From the NCBI GenBank assembly GCA_046727175.1, contig JBKPCD010000068.1, positions 1 to 12,743 of the forward strand: a stretch of 12,743 bases of DNA, in the 5' to 3' direction. Positions within the stretch are counted from its first letter, which is position 1. Each line of letters opens with the position of its first letter. The translations under genes and the position numbers were made by a program. Shown here piece after piece: positions 1 through 4,939 of this stretch. The notes under the pieces are model-generated. The model made no database searches, was not told where the DNA came from, and saw nothing but the letters and a program-made list of their open reading frames with translations. This DNA is from JBKPCD01 sp046727175. GTDB lineage: Bacteria > Acidobacteriota > Vicinamibacteria > Vicinamibacterales > 2-12-FULL-66-21.

Positions 1-420
1 GCCGGGCTCGTCGCCGTTCCCCGGTGTCGTGGTGTTCTGGACCAACCGAACATCGTTGGCGAAGACATTTCGAGTAACGGCTCCCGTCGGATTCTCATCA
101 CACGCATTCTGGTCGTTGATCCTGAACGACACGCGCATACCGACAGGCAGGTCGTTGAACGTGATCTCATAGCGGTCCGGTGGAACCGCCTGAAGTGGCA
201 TGCCCGCGAAGTTTCGCCAGCTCGGATGGATGTGGGTGGCGCCGACGCCCTCGACGCACGCTTGCGCAGAAGGAGGCAGATCGGATCGCCGTGTAGTTGA
301 TCCGAGAAACACGATGCGAACGGTGGGCGTCGTCGATTGGCTGGGAGACGTTGTGCCATCACCGCACGCTTGCGACGTGAGGCTTGCCGCCACGGTGAGC
401 GCGCCAAGTATCATCCGCAT
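1..420 (-). CDS. Putative lipoprotein, partial (C-terminus outside the window)
   Basis: An open frame on the minus strand begins with ATG at 420-418 and stays open to the left edge, so the gene is partial (140 codons visible). The N-terminus MRMILGALTVAASLTSQACG looks like a lipoprotein signal peptide: one Arg, a hydrophobic core, then a lipobox-like SQAC with the lipidated Cys at residue 19. After a Ser/Thr-rich linker comes a compact domain with Cys residues (AQACVEG, NDQNACDEN) and the segment RYEITFNDLPVGMRVSFRIN, which reads like a beta-sandwich. A second ATG six bases downstream (414) has better spacing from the GGTGGA ribosome-binding site but would lose the only positive charge of the signal. 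I do not recognise a function; an extracytoplasmic, lipid-anchored protein is the inference. The start abuts the ECF sigma fossil on the other strand. Confidence 0.7.
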   Translation of the reverse strand, partial: MRMILGALTVAASLTSQACGDGTTSPSQSTTPTVRIVFLGSTTRRSDLPPSAQACVEGVGATHIHPSWRNFAGMPLQAVPPDRYEITFNDLPVGMRVSFRINDQNACDENPTGAVTRNVFANDVRLVQNTTTPGNGDEPG

Positions 421-421
421 T

Positions 422-642
422 CCACCAGCATACTTGAGCGAGATCCGAGGCCTCTCCAGGCGATCGAACTCGGCGGAATTCCTGTGAAGGCCTTCGCAGA
501 ACAGAAAGGCCTGTCTCCCAATAACGCGGGGGTGCGAGTGTTTCGCGCGAGGGAAGCCTTGAAGAAGCGCGTCACGGAATCATGCGGTGTCTGCGCCGAG
601 CACGGATGCGTGAATTGCACCTGCCGGCAGCACGCGGTCTAA
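422..642 (+). pseudogene. Remnant of an ECF sigma factor with a Cys-rich C-terminal tail
   Basis: Reading from about 457 to the TAA at 640-642 gives a typical sigma region 4.2 ending: AIELGGIPVKAFAEQKGLSP, then NNAGVRVFRAREALKKRV, then a Cys-rich tail CGVCAEHGCVNCTC. The segment just upstream (422-455) matches the expected PPAY...EIR stretch only in a different frame, so there is a frameshift near 455. Everything N-terminal, including region 2, is missing because the divergent lipoprotein gene begins at 420. Tails of this kind (five Cys and one His in 14 residues) are a known feature of one ECF group and probably bind metal; CorE of Myxococcus is a better studied ECF factor with a different Cys-rich metal-sensing tail. 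Without region 2 it cannot bind core RNA polymerase normally, so I call it a fossil. Confidence 0.72.
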
Positions 643-674
643 ATCAAGTACCTCGGCGTCGTCTCAACATGAGC

Positions 675-1178
675 TTACGTCACAGCGATTAACAACGACA
701 CAAGACTCACCGTCGAGAGGCCGGCGCGCATCACGTGCGAGTACTCCCATCGATTGCGCAACTCCGTCCACGAGGCCGGACGGCCGTCGACTGAGCCACT
801 TCCTCTCGAACCGAACGAGAAGAACCCGGCGCCTACGCGGCTCAAGTTCTGTCCCTCAACCCAGAACTTGTTCACAGGGTGAGTAAACAGCCAGTAAGCC
901 GCGTGCATGCCGATCAGTCCGACGAGTGCGACGAGCGTCAGCCAGAAATCCGCGCTTCCGCTGGGCATCACCATCAAGAGCACAGCTGTCACGATGATCG
1001 CAACGGGTTCAGCGAAGCCCGCGAACGTGAAGCCAGGATAGTAGATGCGCTGGGTCGAGTAGTACTGGTCCTTCGTCAGCCTCATCTTGCCGGGCAGTTC
1101 GAGCGCATGCGCAAGTGACGGGATTGTCGCGCCCACGACAGTCAGCACCGAGAGAACCCGCAAGAATTCGCGCATCAC
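675..1178 (-). CDS. DUF1772-like four-helix integral membrane protein
   Basis: This 167-residue protein has four hydrophobic segments at about residues 5-25, 56-72, 78-98 and 149-166. The short motif HPVNKFW (100-106) follows the third helix, and WTELRNRWEYSH (137-148) precedes the fourth. This layout, a Pro-x-Asn after helix 3 and a Trp/Arg-rich stretch before helix 4, fits the DUF1772 / anthrone-oxygenase-like membrane family, whose bacterial members mostly have no known role. The start could be GTG at 1178 or the adjacent ATG at 1175; a GAGGGCGG ribosome-binding site precedes both. The gene is divergent from the TetR regulator across a 67-bp gap with palindromes, so it is the probable target of that repressor. 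Family assignment is by pattern and moderate in confidence; the membrane call is firm. Confidence 0.75.
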   Translation of the reverse strand: MMREFLRVLSVLTVVGATIPSLAHALELPGKMRLTKDQYYSTQRIYYPGFTFAGFAEPVAIIVTAVLLMVMPSGSADFWLTLVALVGLIGMHAAYWLFTHPVNKFWVEGQNLSRVGAGFFSFGSRGSGSVDGRPASWTELRNRWEYSHVMRAGLSTVSLVSLLIAVT

Positions 1179-1192
1179 TTCACCGCCCTCGA

Positions 1193-1243
1193 TTCACATA
1201 GTTCCAACGGCCATCATATACAATGTATACCTACAGCGTATAC
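1193..1243. promoter_or_regulatory. Divergent promoter/operator region between the TetR gene and the membrane-protein gene
   Basis: A perfect odd dyad TATACA-A-TGTATA lies at 1217-1229. The palindrome GTATAC occurs at 1225-1230 and again at 1238-1243, 13 bp apart. On the plus strand TTCACA (1193-1198), an 18-bp spacer and TATACA (1217-1222) form a good sigma-70-like promoter for the regulator, so a repressor on the dyad would cover the -10 box. On the minus strand TATGAT (complement of 1213-1218) could be the -10 box for the membrane-protein gene, with the palindromes lying in its spacer and -35 region. Binding by the neighbouring TetR protein is inferred from position and symmetry. Confidence 0.6.
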
Positions 1244-1245
1244 CC

Positions 1246-1950
1246 ATGTCTAGCACGACCAAACGAACGCACTCGAAAGGCCGCGGCCGGAACCGATCGA
1301 CAGTGTCCAGCGTGACCCGACGGGGCGCGCTCAGCCGCGATAGCGTCGTACACGAAGCCCTCGTTCTTCTCGATCGCGACGGGCTCGACAACTTCAGCCT
1401 TCGTCGTCTGGCCGATCACTTCGGGGTAACGCCGATGGCGCTGTACAACCATGTCAACAGCAGGAGGGACTTGCTGCAGGCGGTCGCAGAGAAACTCGTC
1501 ACCGAGGCCGAATATCGCCCGGCGAGAGGTGACTGGCGAACGATCGTCCGCGGGTGCTTTCGAACGCTGAGAGAAGCGTGTCTCGCGCATCCGGGTGCAG
1601 TGCCGTTGGTGGAATCGGCGGATGTGTTGCCGGCGGCGGTCTTTCGTCCAATGGAGATGGTCTTGCGGGCCCTGCACACCGCCGGTCTCAGTCAAGAAGA
1701 CGCCGTGCGCGCGTACTTCGTCTTGATGACCTTTACCTTGGGTCAAGTGAAGTACCAGATGAAGGGGTGGTCGCGTGGGGTCGATGGTGCCGCAGCCCTG
1801 AACGAAGGCCGGATCGTTGCATCGACGTTCCCGGCTGTGGCGCAAGCCACTTCTCGCGAGAAATGGGACTTCAACAAGTTCTTCGAATTCGGTCTCTCAG
1901 TAATCATTTCGGGCCTTCAAGCTCGGGCCCTACGGAAGCTGGCAAGGTGA
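1246..1950 (+). CDS. TetR/AcrR-family transcriptional repressor (TetR_C_1-type C-terminus)
   Basis: This encodes a 234-residue DNA-binding regulator. After a basic N-terminal tail (residues 1-28, rich in Arg/Lys) comes the TetR helix-turn-helix at about 31-76, with SLRRLADHFGVTPMALYNHV as the recognition unit. The C-terminal ligand and dimer domain (about 95-225) resembles the tetracycline-repressor type. An ATG at 1246 was chosen because it starts just after the promoter and the frame upstream shows no homology. No good Shine-Dalgarno is visible; the predicted transcript start (about 1229) leaves a very short leader. The gene is divergent from the four-helix membrane protein and palindromes lie between them, so autorepression and control of that neighbour are likely. 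The ligand is unknown. Confidence 0.9.
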   Translation: MSSTTKRTHSKGRGRNRSTVSSVTRRGALSRDSVVHEALVLLDRDGLDNFSLRRLADHFGVTPMALYNHVNSRRDLLQAVAEKLVTEAEYRPARGDWRTIVRGCFRTLREACLAHPGAVPLVESADVLPAAVFRPMEMVLRALHTAGLSQEDAVRAYFVLMTFTLGQVKYQMKGWSRGVDGAAALNEGRIVASTFPAVAQATSREKWDFNKFFEFGLSVIISGLQARALRKLAR

Positions 1951-1965
1951 AACCCAGGAGACCAG

Positions 1966-2016
1966 GAGGCGCTGGAATCGCGCACGGAAGAATCCGCAGA
2001 AATCGACCAGCGCCTC
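1966..2016. repeat. 10-bp perfect inverted repeat between convergent genes, possible bidirectional terminator
   Basis: GAGGCGCTGG at 1966-1975 is exactly complementary to CCAGCGCCTC at 2007-2016, with a 31-nt loop. It sits in the 128-bp gap between the converging TetR and cupin genes, where a shared terminator is expected. There is no T-run after either arm and the loop is long, so terminator function is uncertain. Confidence 0.35.
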
Positions 2017-2078
2017 GTCATCAGGGCCAGGTGAGCTCAGCTCATTGCACCCCGCGAGCCACGTCTTTCGGCACTGTC

Positions 2079-2468
2079 TCACTTCTCCGCCGAAGAACGA
2101 TGGCCTTTCGGCACGATCGCAACGAACTCGACGGCGCGATCACCCAGGTTTTCTCCAGCATGACGTTGCGCCGGCACCCACTGGACGTCGCCTGACTTGA
2201 CATGCACATCACGCGAGGTCCGATCATCGAAGCTGTCACGCAGGTGCGCATCGGTCAACCATACGACGACGCGTGGCGTCACCTCGTGAATTGGAATTCG
2301 TTCGTGCGGCGCAAGATGAATGCGAAGGACCTGAACCGCATCATTCTCCACCTCGATCTTTGCGCGAGGGCCAGCCGCATCACCAGATTGACCATGAGGT
2401 TGCGTGTGTGTCTGCATCAATCCGAGGACATTGAACCCCAACAGGAGCAGGAACACTTTCCTGATCAC
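2079..2468 (-). CDS. Exported cupin-fold protein
   Basis: This 129-residue protein has an N-terminal signal peptide (MIRKVFLLLLGFNVLGLMQT; cleavage probably near 20-25) and one small cupin domain (about 36-121). The core reads VQVLRIHLAPHERIPIHEV, then RVVVWLTDAHLRD, then VKSGDVQWVPAQRHAGENL, then VEFVAIVPKG, which follows the beta-strand rhythm of single-domain cupins. His55, His61 and His103 could take part in metal binding, but the classic motif is incomplete and the ligand is unknown. Translation starts at GTG 2468-2466 behind a strong AGAGGAGG site (complement of 2473-2480). The gene faces the MerR regulator and has a MerR-type promoter upstream, so it is probably induced by that regulator. 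It may be a periplasmic sensor or binding protein rather than an enzyme. Confidence 0.82.
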   Translation of the reverse strand: MIRKVFLLLLGFNVLGLMQTHTQPHGQSGDAAGPRAKIEVENDAVQVLRIHLAPHERIPIHEVTPRVVVWLTDAHLRDSFDDRTSRDVHVKSGDVQWVPAQRHAGENLGDRAVEFVAIVPKGHRSSAEK

Positions 2469-2535
2469 GATGCCTCCTCTGCCGCTTTCGTCACCGCGGC
2501 TGAATCACCAAGACGCCCATCTGCGTCCAAGAAGA

Positions 2536-2566
2536 ACGGTAGGACTTCAAGGCGACTTGAAGTCAA
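2536..2566 (-). promoter_or_regulatory. MerR-type promoter with 19-bp spacer and 9+4+9 operator dyad, reading toward the cupin gene
   Basis: On the minus strand, TTGACT (complement of 2561-2566) and TACCGT (complement of 2536-2541) are separated by exactly 19 bp. The perfect dyad GACTTCAAG-GCGA-CTTGAAGTC (2543-2564) fills that spacer. A long 19-20-bp spacer carrying a dyad is the defining layout of promoters that MerR-family activators untwist. The transcript would start near 2529 and leave a leader of about 60 nt before the cupin GTG. Confidence 0.75.
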
Positions 2567-2587
2567 GCGACGCGGGAGGTAACCGCG

Positions 2588-3025
2588 GTGACGATTGGGG
2601 AATTTGCTCGCAAATCCGGGGTGACTGCCTCGACGATTCGATACTACGAGGAGCAGGGCGTACTTCCGCCGCCGCCACGCGTGAGCGGTCAGCGTCGGTA
2701 CGACGATCGCGACGTGCAGCGGCTCGCGATCGTACGGTTCGCGAAGCATGTCGGGTTCAGCCTGTCTGAGATCAAGCAACTCCTTGATGGTGCAACCGTG
2801 CGTCCTCCATCAGAGCGATGGCGCAAGATGGCACATCAAAGACTCGACGCCATCGACGCACTGCTCGCGAATGCGAACACGATCAAACGGATGGTGTTGG
2901 AGAGTCTGAGCCAGACCTGCCCCAAACTCGTCGAGCGCGGATCCAAGCTGATGTCCGACACTGCTAGCGGCAGGATTGTGGACCGTCACGACGGCAGGAA
3001 GGTGTTTGCTCGGAACCATCGCTGA
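2588..3025 (+). CDS. MerR-family transcriptional regulator
   Basis: This 145-residue protein has a MerR N-terminal winged helix (residues 1-70: MTIGEFARKSGVTASTIRYY, then the wing with GQRRYDDRDVQRL), followed by the hallmark AKHVGFSLSEIKQLL. A coiled-coil dimerisation helix spans about 76-110. The effector end holds a single cysteine (Cys111, in SQTCPKLVERG) and lacks the paired Cys motif of typical Hg, Cu or Zn sensors or the four-Cys cluster of SoxR, so the inducer cannot be deduced. The start is GTG at 2588, preceded by GGGAGGT at 2574-2580. The gene is divergent from the exported cupin, with a MerR-type operator between them, so cupin induction is the most likely task. The last 20 residues are Arg/Lys-rich and outside the family core. 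Confidence 0.92.
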   Translation: MTIGEFARKSGVTASTIRYYEEQGVLPPPPRVSGQRRYDDRDVQRLAIVRFAKHVGFSLSEIKQLLDGATVRPPSERWRKMAHQRLDAIDALLANANTIKRMVLESLSQTCPKLVERGSKLMSDTASGRIVDRHDGRKVFARNHR

Positions 3026-3150
3026 AGCTCGGATCTGCTCTAGCCCTCATCGGCTTTCAACTGTCATTCGCCACGCGACGGGCGGACTGGCTTCTGGCGA
3101 CACGACGTCGCTCGCCTTCTTGCGTCCCGTCGATCCGAGGCGAGACCGTG

Positions 3151-3290
3151 TCATGGCCTTGCTACGGATGCCTGGTAGTACGCCGTGCGGAGACTGAAGA
3201 ACATCCTTCCATAACTGACCGTCTTCGGATCGACCAAGCCCGCATCACGCATCACGGAAAGCACTCGATCCTCGCGATTGCCTTTCAGGA
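3151..3290 (-). pseudogene. Probable C-terminal remnant of a class I SAM-dependent methyltransferase
   Basis: On the minus strand the stretch KGNREDRVLSVMRDAGLVDP, followed by KTVSYGRMFFSLRTAYYQASVARP and a stop (TCA at 3151-3153), has the look of a real protein end. 'VMRDAGLVDP...FFSLRTAYY' resembles the final helix and two strands of class I methyltransferases. Upstream, the same frame merely runs antisense to the DinB remnant, and no methyltransferase core is visible. It would thus be a piece of about 45 codons cut off near 3290. The family assignment is tentative and the stretch could be chance. Confidence 0.33.
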
Positions 3291-3497
3291 CGCGCCGTTG
3301 CCGGTAATCGATCCGGCCGCAGTGCTCAGTTGGCTCAGGCAGGATTAGGCCCGCCGCCCGCGGCGCTACACGTCCCCGAGCCGGGAACAAAGACGGTCGC
3401 GGCCGAACTCGCGTTCTTTGCACTTCACGACTCCTACCACGTCGGCCAGTTGTCGTACATTCGGAAGTCACTTGGATATCCTGGGCTTGCAGGCTAA
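3291..3497 (+). pseudogene. C-terminal remnant of a DinB-family protein
   Basis: The plus-strand frame ending at TAA 3495-3497 reads KTVAAELAFFALHDSYHVGQ, then LSYIRKSLGYPGLAG. This is the characteristic last helix and tail of DinB-family four-helix-bundle proteins, with two conserved His residues (HDSYH) that normally bind metal together with a His from an earlier helix. Only about 60 residues are recognisable, from roughly 3318 on; the N-terminal three helices and the first metal ligand are missing, and there is no sensible start codon or ribosome-binding site. DinB-family proteins act as metal-dependent thiol transferases or are of unknown role; this fragment cannot. The upstream break falls where the minus-strand methyltransferase-like tail begins. 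Confidence 0.7.
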
Positions 3498-3738
3498 TTC
3501 AATCCGCTCAGGCGAGCGTGTCCTCGATGCGCTCGGCGATCCCACGCCGGCTTCGTATTCAGCCGACCTAGATGTCGCGCAGGCCGCCGTCGTCTCTGCA
3601 ACGGGGAGGTTCCGGTTGATCAACAGCCGATGGGGCTGCGGCTTGAATCCGATGCGAGGGCTCTGGAGTGAGAGGAGACCGCGCCAACGGCCTCCTCCTG
3701 CGAATGGTATTTGGTGCCGACTCGGCGGAAGCGCGAGA
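3498..3738. other. Non-coding or decayed stretch without recognisable gene
   Basis: These 241 bases separate the DinB remnant from the stop of the HAF-repeat gene. No frame gives a convincing protein. A short plus-strand run 'RVLDALGDPT' recalls the start of an ArsR-type regulator but is not followed by a helix-turn-helix. A weak GAGGAG/CTCCTC hairpin with a 14-nt loop near 3673-3698 lies downstream of the HAF gene and might help end its transcript. Confidence 0.4.
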
Positions 3739-4767
3739 CTAGTACTTCCTGAGCACGAAGCCGTGCGCGCCGGCGGCGTCGTTGTATACACCCACGATAT
3801 CGCCACGTGAGTTGACCCCTCGACCCACCGTCAGGGTCGAGCCCGGCACGTCCAACGTGACGAACCCGTCGTCGCTGTAGGCGAAAGCGTGCGTCCGGCC
3901 TGCCGCATCGTACTGACCGACGATGGTTCCGCGCGGGCTCACGTCCCACGCCTGTGTGACCGTGGACCCGGGCCCGTCAAAAAACGAGACGACACCATCT
4001 CTGATCACGTACGCCTGCGAGCGTCCGGCCGCGGGGAACTTCAGTCCGACGATTGTCCGACCTCCTGGAACAATTCCATTGTGCATCGTGGCCGATCCGT
4101 TGGGTGCGACCGTGGAGGGGCTCGCGAATAGAGTCACATCACTGCCTCTTTGCACGTAGCCGTACATGTCGACAAGGCCGCTCGTCTCGTGGACACACCC
4201 GACGATCTCTCCAGAGGCGCCAATCTTTGTAGGTAACGTCACCACATGGTTTCCGATCGAGATGTCGGTGAAACGACCCTGGCGGAGCAGGAAGCCGCGA
4301 ATCCCCGGGACCCGAGCGCGTGTGTACCGACCGATGATGTCGCCGCGAGCGTTAATACCCCAGGCTTCGGTCGTTTCGGCTTCAGGGTAGTCGATAGTTG
4401 TAAGGACCCCATTGCTCAAGAGGAAACCGTGCGTCATCCCGCCTTGTGTGTAGGAACCGACAATGTCGCCCTGCGGATTGATCCCGAAGGCTCGTGTCCC
4501 CGTCGCGCCGCTGACATCGATGGTCTCGAAACCAGTCGAGTACCCTGCCGTCAAAGCCGTCAGCTCCACGCTGCCGGCCATGTCCCCTGGCGGGATCATG
4601 TCGATGCACCAACCGATCATCCACTGCATGTCTCCCGCGCACATGTCTTCCATGGGTTGTTGTTGATCGCCCTCGCCGCCTCGCGCTGAAACGGCCGGTC
4701 CCACACAAAGAGCGAAACCGACGAGTCCAATCAGAAGCGTATTCCTCAGCCCGACGGTCGGATGCAT
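3739..4767 (-). CDS. Exported HAF-repeat protein with a Met/Cys-rich segment
   Basis: The 342-residue protein has a signal peptide (residues 1-28; hydrophobic LLIGLVGFALCVG, then AVSA) and a Met/Cys-rich stretch at about 39-63 (six Met, two Cys). Residues 80-342 carry about six HAF-type repeats of roughly 40-45 residues. Each has a Gly-Ile/Val-Asn-x-x-Gly-x-Ile-Val-Gly-x-Tyr core followed by His-Gly-Phe or similar: GINPQGDIVGSY, GINARGDIIGRY, IGASGEIVGC, VPGGRTIVGL, VSPRGTIVGQY, GVNSRGDIVGVY. HAF repeats probably fold into a beta-propeller-like exported module; no enzymatic role is established. The start ATG (4767-4765) has AGAGGT (complement of 4773-4778) at good spacing. It is divergent from the kinase/sigma operon, with a 172-bp gap between start codons, so shared regulation is possible but unproven. 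Confidence 0.88.
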   Translation of the reverse strand: MHPTVGLRNTLLIGLVGFALCVGPAVSARGGEGDQQQPMEDMCAGDMQWMIGWCIDMIPPGDMAGSVELTALTAGYSTGFETIDVSGATGTRAFGINPQGDIVGSYTQGGMTHGFLLSNGVLTTIDYPEAETTEAWGINARGDIIGRYTRARVPGIRGFLLRQGRFTDISIGNHVVTLPTKIGASGEIVGCVHETSGLVDMYGYVQRGSDVTLFASPSTVAPNGSATMHNGIVPGGRTIVGLKFPAAGRSQAYVIRDGVVSFFDGPGSTVTQAWDVSPRGTIVGQYDAAGRTHAFAYSDDGFVTLDVPGSTLTVGRGVNSRGDIVGVYNDAAGAHGFVLRKY

Positions 4768-4868
4768 GCCGCACCTCTATCGTGATGTCGTACTTCGTGG
4801 CGTTGGGAGACGCGAGACGCGCCTCTGTAGACATGTACGCGTGATCGGGCGGAAATCGGGGCCATCGC

Positions 4869-4898
4869 TTGCTTTCAGGCCCTGGACCCACATATCCT
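4869..4898 (+). promoter_or_regulatory. Possible sigma-70-type promoter of the kinase/sigma operon
   Basis: TTGCTT (4869-4874), an 18-bp spacer and TATCCT (4893-4898) lie 42-71 bp before the kinase ATG and match the housekeeping consensus at 4 of 6 positions in each box. The match is modest and other starts in the 172-bp divergent gap are possible. Confidence 0.3.
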
Positions 4899-4939
4899 TG
4901 AGCTCCCGGAAGTATCCTCGACACCACAACTTAGGGGTC

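Noticed and set aside
1231..1845. Minus-strand open frame of 204 codons opposite the TetR gene
   Set aside because: Shadow of the TetR gene; the protein is His/Arg-rich and without family features.
3500..3640. Possible ArsR-family start ('RVLDALGDPT')
   Set aside because: Only about ten residues fit; no helix-turn-helix follows in any frame, so a chance match is likely.
3673..3698. GAGGAG/CTCCTC hairpin as a terminator of the HAF gene
   Set aside because: Six-base stem, 14-nt loop and no T-run; too weak to list as a terminator on its own.
4766..4939. 58-residue N-terminal extension of the kinase
   Set aside because: It overlaps the divergent promoter region and lacks family similarity; the conserved N-terminus begins at ATG 4940.
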